The notes under the pieces are model-generated. The model made no database searches. It had not been told where the DNA came from and saw nothing but the letters and a program-made list of their open reading frames with translations. A stretch of DNA of 64,000 bases from Trametes villosa (lineage: Eukaryota > Basidiomycota > Agaricomycetes > Polyporales > Polyporaceae), in the NCBI GenBank assembly GCA_002964805.2, contig PUDQ02000080.1:416336-480335 (forward strand), written 5' to 3'. The translations under genes and the position numbers were made by a program. Below are positions 1 through 12,178 of the stretch, one piece after another. Position 1 is the stretch's first letter. Every line of letters begins with the position of its first letter.

Positions 1-70
1 CGAGTGCACGGCGACGGCTGCGGCTTTATGCTGCTGAATGCCTAGCTGACCGCCTCGTCTCAATGACCAG

Positions 71-1090
71 CCCAAGGCCACCAAAGGATCTGGCAAGAAG
101 CCCGCCTCCGCGCCCTTCGGCGCCAGCAAGGCCGGCAAGACTCAGAAGAACCCCCTCTTCGAGTCCCGCCCCAAGAACTTCGGTATCGGTGCGTACTGTT
201 CTTCCATTGCCAGTCGATGCGTGTCTCATGCGAAAGTACAGGCCAGGACATCCAGCCCAAGAAGGACTTGACCCGCTTCGTGAAGTGGCCCGAATACGTC
301 CGCCTCCAGCGCCAGAAGGTCATCCTCAGCCAGCGCCTGAAGGTCCCCCCTGCCATCGCGCAGTTCTCCCACACCCTTGACAAGAACACTGCTACGCAGC
401 TGTTCAAGCTCCTCAACAAGTGCGTCCGTCTTCGGTAGTTGCTCATGGCAGAACTGATGCCCTCACCCCAGGTACCGCCCCGAGACCAAGCAGGAGAAGA
501 AGACTCGTCTCGACGCCGTCGCGAAGGCTACTGCTGAGGAGAAGGAGGCCCAGGCCAAGGTATGTATCTCGCATTCGACAACATGACCCAGGCTGACAAT
601 CGATGCAGGACTCCAAGAAGCCCCTCTTCGTCAAGTACGGTCTTAACCACACCGTTGCCCTCATTGAGGCCAAGAAGGCGTCGCTTGTCGTCATCGCTCA
701 CGATGTCGACCCCATTGAGCTCGTCGTCTTCCTCCCCGCCCTCTGCCGCAAGATGGGTGTCCCCTACGTCATCGTCAAGGGCAAGGCCCGTCTCGGCACG
801 GTCGTCCACAAGAAGACTGCTGCCGTCCTGACCCTCCAGGACGTCCGCAGCGAGGACCAGCGTGAGCTTGCCACGCTCGTCAGCGCCGCCAAGGCCAACT
901 TGTACGTCTTATTGCCATCTTTCTCTCTCCTGGTCCTCATCTGACACTTACTTCCAGCACCGACAAGTACGAGGAGTCTCGTCGCCAGTGGGGTGGAGGC
1001 ATCCGTGGCGCCAAGTCCACCCAGATGCTCCGCAAGCGTGCCAAGGCTGCGGGCCAGACCCTCTCTGTCGCGAACGCGCAGAAGCTCTGA
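71..1090 (+). CDS. RPL8: 60S ribosomal protein eL8 (L8/L7a), 5' end missing
   Basis: Large-subunit ribosomal protein of the eL8 (L7Ae/L30e/S12e) family, which binds rRNA near the 5.8S/25S region. Exons read at 71-188, 242-419, 472-559, 609-901 and 958-1090, all with GT-AG introns. The first visible exon opens with [10 protein letters not shown] directly after an AG at 69-70 preceded by a GCTGAC branch point, so the ATG lies in a tiny upstream exon outside the window, a usual arrangement for fungal ribosomal protein genes. Hallmarks are [28 protein letters not shown], the L7Ae core [20 protein letters not shown], and the C-terminal [14 protein letters not shown]. The frame is open throughout and the protein ends at the family's usual C-terminus. 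Confidence 0.97.
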
Positions 1091-1402
1091 GCGGGGAGTG
1101 TCATGTCGTGTGTGGTCGGTGCGGGCTTGTATCGGCTCTCAAAAGACGAGTGCTCGTCGTACGCGTCGTAGTCGCTGTATTGCACGCATTGTTGGAGTAT
1201 GCTTATGGTACATGGAATGTATGCTTCATGGCCAGGTGGCCTCTGTGGTCCCCTCTTATCTGTTGAATGACCAAGTGCTGTGTCGTTCTGTATCTGTCGA
1301 GCTGGTGTGTCGCAAGTTTGTATGAGCGCCTGTCTTTGAGATAAGACGTACACGCTCAATTGGCGTAAGTGTAACTCTTTCCACAACCACCAACTAACCG
1401 TC
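1091..1402. other. Intergenic, RPL8 3' region and leader of next gene
   Basis: No coding sequence seen. Holds the RPL8 3' UTR and the 5' region of the next gene on the same strand. A GTAAGT at about 1366 with a downstream ACTAAC (about 1393) and CATGCAG (about 1430) could be a leader intron that would overlap the start codon chosen for the next gene. Confidence 0.5.
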
Positions 1403-2116
1403 GTGAACATACTGAACGAACTCATGCAGTCAAGTTCTCAACCACAGGCAGCCTATAATGCAGGCCTCGGATTTGCATTCGATGTCTCAGGAAACCTCGC
1501 GCGACAGCCTTCGTTCACGCAGCTAGGCTCACAGGCTAGCGGGTCTCTGCCCGACTTGAACTCCCCGGAGGTATTCAAACAGAACATTCAGCTCATCCTG
1601 TCGCAAATCTCCCATGTGCAAATGCTCGCGACAACGGCCGCAGCAGACATGTGAGTTCAGGCTCGAGACCTTTGGATTCTTGTAAACGAGACCAAGCTAA
1701 TATGTCGTCACGCAGCGAGCATGCGTACCATCCCGACAAAAACCCAGTGAATACCGCCGGTGCGCACTTCGTAACACACCGCTCGGCCGGCGCAGAGACC
1801 CAGTGCTGACGGCTGCTCTTTCCGATATGTAGCCCTCATCGCCACGCTCAAGCAGAACCTGCAGGACCTCGTCGAGGTTCTCCGGCAGTCGGGCGTCGGC
1901 GCTCTCCCACTCGACCCGCCGCCCGTGCCGGACACGCGCACGGACGAACAGATGCTGAAAGAGGCCGCGCGCGCGGTGCAGCTGCTGTACGAGCGGCAGC
2001 GGCGCATCCAAGAGGGCGCGGGCGTCGTGGCGAACCTGCTTGGGGCGCCGGAGCCGCCGTCGGCGAGTCAGGGGGGCCAGGCGAGTCAGAGCCAGGCGAG
2101 TCAGGCTAGGCGGTAA
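1403..2116 (+). CDS. Small helical protein, possibly a Mediator subunit (MED9-like)
   Basis: A 191-residue protein from exons 1403-1650, 1716-1759 and 1833-2116; the three exon lengths sum to a whole number of codons and both introns are GT-AG. After a low-complexity N-terminus it has a helix around residues 53-80 (SPEVFKQNIQLILSQISHVQ), the segment IEHAYHPDKNPVNTAALIATLK, a helix ending in RQSGVGALPL, and a last helix with TDEQMLKEAARAVQLLYERQ. The C-terminus is a GQASQSQASQ repeat. The two-helix hairpin joined by a proline-rich turn resembles small Mediator subunits such as MED9, but I cannot assign it by motif alone. The start is uncertain: a possible leader intron (about 1366-1430) would remove the ATG at 1403, leaving the true start unclear. 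Confidence 0.6.
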
Positions 2117-5100
2117 TTGCGTAGGAGGTGCATGCCCACGGCGGGAGACGAGAGGTAGACGATTGTCTTCTTTAAGTGTGTTTGTAATACGCTGACCGTG
2201 ACGCCGTCTACAGACATCCGGGATAATCGGTTGCAGATTGTATCTCGAGTATGGCCTCGAGCCATAGTGTGGCAACAATAGTATCCCGCGCCTCGGATGG
2301 AAATGTTGTGGATCGGGCCATTCGCTTTGCCTAACTGTCGACCGGTATATTCCCCCCTTGTCGCACGACCTCTTGGCCGCCATCGAAGGCGCGAAGCTGC
2401 CCCTCTGTACGCACTATGGGCACGGGCTTCCGTGGCTATCAATGATGAACCGTAGTCGAACTGGTCAAGACTCGACGTGTCCCATCGCTTCGTAGAGGGT
2501 CTAGCCAGGACGGGGTGCAGACATGTGGGTCGGCGAGGTGCGGCTGTCAAGGTTCATCTTGCTCTATTTTCGCGTGGACATTGACGTACACCCTGTCACA
2601 ACCAATAGCTATCTCAATGGCTACCTACTACGCCGTCGTCGAGGCCGAAGCCGAACGCGATATTGCACGGTCCCAGGGGACACACGTTGTCGCGCTCGAA
2701 GAATGTCAGCCACCGAGTGTCATGAATGGTCGGTTTGCCTGCCAACATACGGAATCAGCGACAGCCACGGATCATACTCTCGATCCCGGCCCAATTCAAA
2801 GACCGTCCCTCAGACGATAGACGATAGCCACCACGACCCTTGCTCGGTGGCATCATCGTTCCTTATTCGTCGAGCGGTGGGTGGACCCCATTCCTACTGA
2901 ATTGTGCACCGAGCAGCTGGAATCGCCATCGCCGCCCGTGCTTCGACTTCGCGTTCCGTAGAACGCGGCCGCCACAAATCACGGCCGATGTCTACAACGT
3001 CGGGTCGCCTATTTCATAGGTTGCCGACAGAAGACGGTCATCCTGACAATTCTGGAGTTACTAAAGGACCGCCCACACGCCATGGAAAACGTAGGGCCGA
3101 CGGGTGCTGTTGGTGGAGATTAAGGAAACGTATGGACAGCTCACCGCTATTGGACGGCTTCAAATCCACACCGTCGCCTCTTGTTCCGCCGATATCCATG
3201 TTGGGCTTGTGGAGAAGGGCCATCGCCAACTACGTTACACAGGCTGTGCTGCTGCGGATGCGGGATGCTGGGGCGTTGAGTCCGTCATCTTCGGGCGGCC
3301 TCAAGGTACGCAGGGCTGGAAGCATTGAATATACACCTCCGTCAACACCCCTGATGTCTAGGTCAACTCCCTTGAACGCCGCGTCAGCCGGGAAACACAC
3401 GTGGCATCACAGGCTCACCTGCACAGCGTCCTATTTGGAGTACGGGAGTTGGTGTTCTTCGTTCAAACCCCGCGCCAGCCCCGGTACCCATGGACGCGTA
3501 CAAGGCATTCAGTGACCACCGTATCAGACCGCGCTCTTACCTAAACCTTTGCTCATGATTCTCAGCATGGCAGCTCTCCGTTGCAGGTTGTTTCGAGCTG
3601 GCACCCCCGAACGTCGGCCTCGCCGTATGTATGTCAGCGAACCAGACGTCCGTTCTTGCCATCGCCACCACACGCCGATCGCGATGCGCGTTTATGGTAG
3701 CGTGGTTCCCTCCGCGTCGCCTGGAATAGCTCCGCACACGCTAGAAGACGGCGCGTGTATATCAGCGCGGGTGATACCGAGGGCCGCTGCGCAAAAATAG
3801 GCGTCATTTGTCGTCCGACGGCAGAAAATAGCTCAACTCGAGTCGCGACATATTCAATGGCCCATCGCGAGGACCCCGGGCATCCGAGACAAGGTCTCAA
3901 TTGCGTGCGACCTGGTCAGGCGTCGGAGTAGGAAGCGTCTGACATACGTTTACGTAGGCTGGCACGTCGCACCGGGGTTGTGAACTTGTTGCATGATGTC
4001 GCCAGGGAAGGCGGCTGCGGCCGCCGCTGTGCCTTCTAGCCTGCGGATGTGCCGAAGTTGAGAGCTGAGTTTCGGTACCGACGGCATGTTGCGCGGGGTC
4101 CTGCGCAGACGACCTGGAAGATAGCATGGCCGTCGGCGGAAAACTGCATCATGTTCGGCTGGGCGTCCCGCCTAGCGCTGCCCGGCCCGAACATACAGGT
4201 TGCCTGTGCGTGATGACGAAGGGGCTGCAGCTGACGTTGACCTTGCTTGGCCGCCGCGAACGATCTGTCAAAAAAGCTATCACCGCCCGATATTGCGTGC
4301 ATAGACCGAGAGCACACCGGATATCGCTTGACTGAACGGCCGCCGATGTCAGCTTACACCACAACTCCGTCTCGCGCATATGCACCGTATGAGACCGGTG
4401 CCCGGTACCGCCATACCCGATGTGGGCGGACCGCCACAGCCTTCAAGAACAGAACCTGCTGTCGCTATCCTCGCATACGAGGGGCACACAGGTGCAGCAG
4501 CAGCTATCAGCGAACCAAGGTACATACCAGGCAGTGCTGTCCGAAGCAGTCAAGAACGATCCTCGTACTCAGTAGATTCCCAGCCGCATGCTGTGCCTAT
4601 GAATTGTCAAGAGACCAGTAGTGTTCAGAACTGGTCGAACTGAGTTTGTGGCCTTCCCGTCCTGGAGCTCCTGGTGATGCTCTTGGCCAAATCTTAGGCA
4701 CTCCGAAAATGGTTGCAGGACTTCGAGGGCGGAAGTAGCAGTTCATACGTCTGTAGAAGAGAGATCTAGCGCAAAGGGAACGTGTTTAGCATGCTGTGAA
4801 CACATACACATGTTTGGAGGCCGGTTCCGCTGTTAGTGAACGTAAGGCAAGATATTCACATAGGACCATACCTAAAATCCCACCAATACAAGGTAAACAC
4901 CCGTACCAAGCCAATCGTCATCAAGATGTTAGAACTCTCCTAAACATGGTTGAAATAGTGATGATCATGAAGGGGTATCGGGAGGGGCCCTAGTCGTATA
5001 TGCAGTAGACGTAGGTTCAGCAATTTTATGAAGCAACTAGAGCACCTGACAAACGTACCGTGAACTTCGAACCGTCCCACCAATGGATAGCAATACAACG

Positions 5101-6545
5101 GCGATGCGCGCCTTAGAGGCATCACATCACATACCTTCAAACAAGCTCAGGTGAGCCCGCATGTGCAGTACGTACGTAGATGTTGGTCCACAAGGGTTCC
5201 TGCCGTGTGGAGCCCCCGCAATACCAATCCGCTCCATCCGTACGCACGCTGACGGCCCTTCACCCGATTGTCCGCGCTGCACAGGCATGGATCTAGCTTC
5301 CACGAACCCTGCATGCGGGCTCCGTCGGGCACCCGTCCGCCGCTCAAGAAAGACATCCAGAGAACGGCGGACGAGAGAGGCGTGCTACCGCCATCGATAA
5401 CGCGGGGCGACGCGTTCTGGTGGTGCTGCGGACGGCGAAGCGTGCGCACCGTTCCCGCGAAGCAAATGAAAGAAACGTGGTGCGCACGGCCGCCTCGGGC
5501 ATTCGCACGTTGTGTGGCTTCGCGAAGGTTGCGGGCGGCGATGACGCTCGTCACAGGGGCACGGGGAGGGTGAAGTGGCTAGAGAAGGACGTCCCGCGGA
5601 GGTCGTGGAGGCACGCTAGTAGGCGGACGGTAGTTCCGTTGTAGACACTTCGGATACACGGGACGGTGTCAGGGTACGGCGTGGATGTCCCGTGCAAGGT
5701 CATCTTACCGTTAGAGTGTTGAGATAAACGTCATTGCAAGGTCGACGGAGTAATGCTACCGTCGACGGCGGACGTAGAGGTGTCCAGGGTCGTTGACTCC
5801 GTACAACCCTCACTGTGGCTTCGAGATGTTGATGCTTGAGGACTCGGGCCGGGAGATCCTGCGTCGTACCCGTAGGTGAGAGCCAAGCGGAATGAGGACG
5901 GGATTAGGCCCAAGAGGAACGACTTCTCACCTTCGGTGTGAACTAAAGCCTCTTGTCGGTGTGTGATTTACCGTGCTCGAGTTCGGCTATCGCTGCTCCT
6001 GTGCATACAATAAGACCCTGCGCTTTCTCGACGCTCTAGCGCCGCAGCGACGTGAATTCCGCGCGGGCGAGTAGCGAGCCACAAAATGTTCTCCCGGGGT
6101 TGTTTTCATCGTCATCGGCGGAGGGAGGAAACGCATATCCATCGTGTCTCCCGTTACTCTGCGGAGTTGGGACGTCCTGGATTGAGGCACGTCAACAGGT
6201 GCTGAATGACCGGACGCGCTCACCATCACATCCATATATTCACAGCCCGCACATGAATGACTGCTGGCATGATCGTCTGCGGGGAGGAAGTCGACGGATC
6301 GCTGTCTAGCACGGATATCCAGACACATTCCCGGACACGACTGCCACACATCCATTCTCACCAGATGCAGCTTCTCCCGACAAGCTAGCCGGGAAGTCGC
6401 AGAACGCGCCCCTCGCACGCCCCAGCATCGGGCCCAATCGAGCCCCGTCGCCAGAGCCGGGCGCGGGCTATTGTAAGGACGCGCGATAGCCACAGCGCGC
6501 CCCGATTCGCCGAAGATTCCGCGGGAGCGTGGGCCCGGTGTGATG

Positions 6546-6578
6546 CCCGGTGAAAAGTCGATCTGGGCGCTTCGGCTC
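6546..6578 (+). repeat. Left arm of a 33-bp inverted repeat
   Basis: Begins CCCGGTGAAAAGTCGATC and ends CTTCGGCTC. Its exact reverse complement lies at 7530-7562. Weaker similarity continues on both sides (GTGTGATG-like sequence outside). Could be the end of a short non-autonomous transposon about 1 kb long. Confidence 0.7.
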
Positions 6579-7529
6579 ATATCGGTTGAATTATGGTCGC
6601 AATATTCCCATCGTCTCTCATCGTCTCTCATATGTTCCTAAAAATAGTGCGTCAATGGATGTCAGGATTCCTCCTCGCGAAGTTGAGTGGATTCGAAGAA
6701 ATATGGCCGCATCGCATGGGAAATATGCAAGCCTTGGTTGCATCAGGCTCACGTTGACACGATTCTGAGTTAGCAGACGGCTCGCGCGCGTGAGGCCAAC
6801 TCGCGCTCGCCTGCTCACTTGCTCTCTCGCTCGACACCCTCTCTTTGTCACCTGGTGGACCCCCCTTTTCGGAACGTGAAGACATGCCCCGCGCCATGTC
6901 ATAAAGTCAACCCATACAACCCTTTGCCCCGTCGCCTCTTTCCTCCTCCCCACCACCTGCCGCTGAGTCCGACTTACTCGTGGTCGCTCTCATCAGCTCG
7001 CCCCGCGTGCCTGCTCGATCCTCGCCCTCAGTAAGTCATAATTACACTAATGGCGACGGCTGATATGGTGTTAGGAGCCCCCGTTGATCTAGGTCTAGCG
7101 CAGGTCGTCGGACACAGTGCGTGCCAGTTGGAATGGGCGCAACTCTGGGTGCCATCTACTAACGCTTACGCGATTCTTTGCATCTAGTCTACAGCTTTCT
7201 CCGAGTCGTGCTAGCTTTATGTGAGTCGGTACACCTTGAATGCTTGACGAGTCGCTAGGGACCCTTAGCCGTAGAGTAGTGTTCTATGGCCGCTATGCTG
7301 TATCTTTGTAGTGTATCCCAATATATTCGATTCGGCTCTCATATGATCCCATCGCGAGCACAGAACGCCTGTATACGAGACCCGATAGGGGTCGATGCGG
7401 CAATATACATGGGCTGCCATGACCATATTTCACCATAATCCCCCATATTTGCTGATATGCGATTATGGGCGCATCGGGAAAGTGGTCCCATTTTCTGCTC
7501 CCATCGGTTCACGATATTTGAACAGATGG

Positions 7530-7562
7530 GAGCCGAAGCGCCCAGATCGACTTTTCACCGGG
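7530..7562 (-). repeat. Right arm of a 33-bp inverted repeat
   Basis: Perfect reverse complement of 6546-6578. Just inside it, 7330-7355 (TCGGCTCTCATATGATCCC) also resembles sequence inside the left arm. No transposase frame is seen between the arms. Confidence 0.7.
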
Positions 7563-9995
7563 TGTGATGGCCCGCCTTTTGCAGGCAACGACAGGGTTTG
7601 TTTGTCGGGACGGTGCGCGCGCGCCCCGGATATGGCGTGGTACCGCCCCCAGCTCCCGAGTCCCGCCCGCCCGCTTGACGTGTACACATCAGGGTCGCGC
7701 GCGCGGGTGAAGCGATGCTCGTGCTGTGTCGGATCATCGTCCAGGGCGGCGGTCATCTGTCTCGCCGCGGAACGCGTCGCCGGCCTGGTTCGATGCATCG
7801 CGGGTTTCTCGAACGCAGGCGCCGGTTGGGCGGCCCAGTCGCAGCTGCGCCTGCGCTACCGCGAACAGGTGTCGAGAAGCGGATGGCGCGGCGGCCGCGT
7901 GCGAGCTCGTTTGACACTTCGCGGTCGACTGCCATGGATGGGGCGCCACCATCGAGAGGTGGGAGACGGCCGCCGACGACAGAATCAGCCAGAAAGTCGC
8001 AGGCTAGAGTGCACCCGCACCGATGCGTAGCCTGGCGAAGACAAGCGAGATAAACGTGCGCCCATGCGCCCTCGATGAATTTGACGTCGGCACCGCGATG
8101 TGCGCGATGGCCTCCCTTCATGTCCATGTCTGTCTGACATGAGAATGACGCAACGTATGTTTTGTGGGCGGATCCGAAGATGACGGACTGCCCGAGACAG
8201 ATGCAGCCTAAGGCGGCGGCCTCGGCGTCATGTTCAAGTCACTACTATTATTGTAAAAACGAAAGCACGCGTTAGCACCCGGGCTAAAGAAACAGTCTAC
8301 AACAGTCACCTGAAGGACGCACGTACTCGCTTCGCATTTGGGGCGCTGCCCATTGAGAAGTGTGCTGTGCATATCAGAACAGAACGGTCCCAGGGCCTGT
8401 CTCAGGCCAATGAGCGGAAATGAGTTCGTGTGCGCCATTTACGAGACCTTCGCTCAAGTGCTGGAGCCTGGAGTGCTGGACATCGGCTCCGTAGAATATG
8501 CCGTCAAGGTACCCGGGCAGCCCGACGTTGGAAGATAGCGTGAGGCACAACTGACCCGGATAACGGCATAGTTTCCTAACGCCCACTTTCAATTGAGCCC
8601 GAGCACACTGAGCGAGCAAGCCTGAGCAGAAAGCAGGTCATCAATTGGTGCTCACACAGCGACATAGATGACGACGTACGCACCTCATGTATTGCCGCGC
8701 AAATATTTCCGGCATTCCGGCGAGTGCGGTGGTCTAGATCCTAACTCACGCGTCCCCGGAAACACTCACACTCAACGACGCCCAGCGGCCGCAAGAACAT
8801 AACAGGGAATCCACCAAGTCGCCGAATCCCCGAGCAAGGGCTTCCTGGGCGGCCGCCCACGCGCGTGCGACGAGCAGCACTTCACGCCGAAACGCCCTCT
8901 CGAGGCTAGCGCTCCGGAGCTCGACGAATATACTTGCACTAACACGCCCAAGACTCGCACGCACGCCCACCGCCGACGACCGCACTCGCCCACAGGAAGC
9001 AGTCGGCACGACGGTGTATCCCCGGCCGCGCGCTCCGCGAATCGCGACCGCCTTTGCATCCTGCGGGCAGCGCTCGACGCCCGAGGGCGAGCGTGTACGT
9101 GACGTACGGCAATGTGCGGCTTCGGACGCGCTCACGAGCCTCGTTGCCTGCGCCAGTCTGCCCGGCCGTTCCCATGAGCGCAGCGCATATCCGACGTGCA
9201 GCCGCGCGCTGTCCCGAATTCGGGCCTGCTTGGGCCAGCGACGGTCGCCGCGGGGTGCGACTGGCGGCCTGCAGCTGGCAACGTCGCGACGCGCATATAA
9301 TACGAAGGGCATAACGTGATGCATACGGAAGATTCAGCGGTGAGAGAAGGTGGTACGTACCCTGGCCTGCTGCCCCCGGCAGACGATGGGGATATTCCCA
9401 AGTCCGATGCGGTGCACGCCTGTTGCTGCGTCACGCGCGGGCGACGAGTCACCCCGCCATGTATTGCACAATGCAGGCCCGCGCAGTGCGCAGTGCCCCG
9501 GGTCCCGCTCTGCCCGCCCACACAGGGCCGTGCGCTCCTGAGTCCTCAGCCTTGGGCACGGGCACGCTCGCCGAGCCTCCGGCGTACCTGGAGAGATCGC
9601 CCCCGCCGATTGTCGCCTGCGGGGTGCGGGGGAATCGGAGATGCGCTCTCGGCATCTGGCTTGGGGGGTTGGCAGCTGCTCGGAGGTCGCTCGCTGCCTT
9701 CCACCGTGCGGTCGAGACCGGTCGGGGGAGGGGTGTGGTGGTCGTTGGAGGAGGCATGGGGCGGCGATTTGCTAACCAGCCTTGGCGACGATCTGTGAAC
9801 CATAGTGAGCGACTAACCACCAGCGCGCGAGTGGTTACCACTCACGAGATGCGTATGACGCCCGGTCTTGCTTTACGAGACGTACTGGTTAGGCTAGAGC
9901 ACAACCGTACAGATACACTCTGTGGTCTGACGGGGGCCAACCCGGGATCAACGTTAGACACAACAAACTCTATCCATGCATGGCCTGTCAACCAC

Positions 9996-11081
9996 TCACC
10001 ACCGTCCACCATACCTCCTCCCGCTGTCTCCACCCCGCTCGCGTTCCCACCCTCTCTGCCGCTCTCTCCGCACCTCCTCCACCTCTCTCCGATTAAACAC
10101 ATCCCCGTAACCCCCGGCCCTCCCACCACTACCGTGCACGGTACTCGGCGTCTCGCTGCCCGCCATCTCGCGCTTCTTCCGCGCGATGAGCGCCCGTGCG
10201 CGCTCGCGCTCCGTTGACTCGCGTGCCAGGCGCGCGGACACCTCGGGCGGTGCCTGCAGGTCAGGGCGCGAGGTGAGGCGCGTATCGCGGCGGCGCTGTG
10301 TGGATGCGGATGCGGAGGTGGACGGCCCAGAGCTGGGGCGCGAGGAGAGCTGGGTGTTTATTGCGGTGAGCGGGTCGTGTGCGGACTTGCGCTGCAGGTC
10401 GCGGCGGCTGCATATAGCTCGTTAGTTACTGTATGCGTGATAGTGTGAGGGAAGGCGCATACAGTCGATCCTCTTCCGTCTCCCAGGGCTTCTGCCTTGC
10501 GGTGCTTGTGCTCGCGGCAGTGTTCCTCTCGGAGTCGACATACCATGGCTTGAGGTCTTTCGCGGTCGGTGCGAGTGCTACTCCTTTCTCGTCCTCTTCC
10601 GGGGGAGGTTTCTTGGTCGATCGGCCGTGCACGGGGACCACACTCTATCAAATCAAACCAAACAATCAACACACTTGAACACAATGAGACAGAAACAGAA
10701 CACGTACCCGCTCGAGGTCCTCGAAGAGGTTGATATGTCCGCTTGTAGTCGTGAGCGTCGAGACTGGGACTACTGCGGTCGACGGCCCCGCCTCTATCTC
10801 CCCCTCCGCATCATCTCGGTCTTTGCCCTTCTTGCTCGACTTTCCGCCCGACAGCCCCGCGCGTGCCCTCAGTAGGTCAATACGCGCCTCCGAGTCCTGC
10901 AGCGTTCATTCAGCCCTCAGCCCCGCACGCAAGCAGGGATGAGATCTACCGCAAGCATCATACGGCCCTCAGCGACGGCCTCGGCCTGCCGCGCAGCCTC
11001 CTCATCGCGCCGGACACGCTCGATATTGTCCCGCCGGTAGGGATGGTACGACTTGTGGTGCGCGATGTTCAGCTTTCCCAT
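9996..11081 (-). CDS. Cir_N-domain protein, LENG1 homologue
   Basis: A 304-residue protein in four exons (10950-11081, 10708-10896, 10463-10644, 9996-10407), all GT-AG. The N-terminus MGKLNIAHHKSYHPYRRDNI, followed by ERVRRDEEAARQAEA, is the Cir_N module found at the start of CBF1-interacting corepressor and of leukocyte receptor cluster member 1 (LENG1). Next come SEARIDLLRARAG, HINLFEDLER, KDLKPWYVDSE and a basic, arginine-rich tail with GYGDVFNRREVEEVRRERQ, matching the fungal LENG1-like layout. Proteins of this family are nuclear and linked to the spliceosome or transcription; the exact role here is inferred. Slightly longer than the human protein (264 residues), mostly through low-complexity linkers. 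Start chosen because the Cir_N module normally begins at the initiator methionine. Confidence 0.9.
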
Positions 11082-12178
11082 CTTGGCCTTCCTTCGGGTT
11101 CTTGTCCGCTATAGGTATACGCAGGCCGAGGCTGTGGGTATCTGTTACACGTTCTGAACACTGTACGAGACGGTGTATGGTGAAAATAGTTTGCTTAAGC
11201 TCCAGTCAGAGAGTGGCAGCAGTGAACGCGGGGAAGGAACCAGCGGCAGCGTGCAGGTGGCGGCGAGATCGAAGATGCGCCTCCCGTAAGCGCGCGCCGC
11301 ACGAACGGTGTAGCACGGGCGCCTGCGCTCCGCCTGGGGCACACCCCGCCCGGGGCTGCGGGGCGACGTAGAGTTTGCCTCGCGTCCACAACACGACCAG
11401 GGGCACGGCCAGATGACGCACCCGGTGCGTACGACCTGCCCCATTCTCCCGCCAAAACACACACGGCTGCGACACACGGCGGGAGAAGGCGCGGCGTGCC
11501 AAGCAGACGTGTGCGTCCACGCTGCCGGTGCGGGAGAACGAGCGAACGGTGCGCGGGCACGTTGCGGCGCGGACACGAAGAACAGGCCGAGCAGGACGCG
11601 CAGGCGTGGATCCGCGCGGCGGGTCGGGTGGGAGCGCGCGCCGAAACAAGCTGCGTGCGTGGGCGAGAGAGGCCGGAAGCGGCACATGGCATTAGATACT
11701 ACTAGATACGACTACTTCGGGATATACATGCGTGGTTGCTCGTCTGCGCGCACTCCGCCGCCCTCCGCACCGCCGCCCGCACCGACGGCCAGCCGTGTCG
11801 GTGTCGAGGCAGCGGGCGCAGGGAGCCGGGGGCGCGCACGGACGCAGCACCCCCGCCGGTCTGGCCGATGCGGCGGGGGTAGTGGGGCGAGGAGAGGGTG
11901 GTGGTGGTGGTGGTAGTGCGTGCGGTGTGCGGGTGTGCGCGAGTGCTGCGTGTATACAGAGCCCGGGCGGGCGACAAGGCGTGGCGTGGCGGGGGTGACA
12001 GATCGGTAGGTCGGGAGGGCTTCCCGGCCCTGGCTTGCGCTCCGCCCCTGACGGAGATCGCCGACACGCCGTGCGCCTTCGACCGCCCCGACCCCTCACA
12101 CGGCGATCAAGGATGCGGCGGCGACAATATACAGGTAGGCGGCGGCGGCGGCGGGAGGGGGGCGGAGGCGCGGGGGTG
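11082..12178. other. 1.1 kb intergenic, GC-rich
   Basis: Lies between two minus-strand genes: the promoter side of the LENG1-like gene (low end) and the 3' side of the cyclophilin gene (high end). Long frames on both strands reflect high GC. A run of GGT repeats at about 11898-11915 and GGC repeats at about 12138-12155 are simple-sequence tracts. No supported gene. Confidence 0.5.

Larger units (their letters stand above)
2117..9995. other. 7.9 kb without a supported gene
   Basis: Several open frames of 60-260 codons occur on both strands, as expected for GC-rich DNA, but none has recognisable domains, consistent codon bias or a convincing exon series. The most coding-like stretch is about 2904-3515 on plus (Ser/Pro-rich), which I could not extend into a gene. 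The part from 3.5 to 9 kb looks like decayed or non-coding sequence. The only clear structure is the inverted repeat pair at 6546-6578 and 7530-7562, described separately. Confidence 0.5.

Noticed and set aside
2904..3515. Ser/Pro-rich ORF with coding-like stretches
   Set aside because: Could not be joined to other exons or a family; too weak to call.
9423..10217. Open frame of 264 codons on plus
   Set aside because: Its end is antisense to the LENG1-like last exon; no domain.
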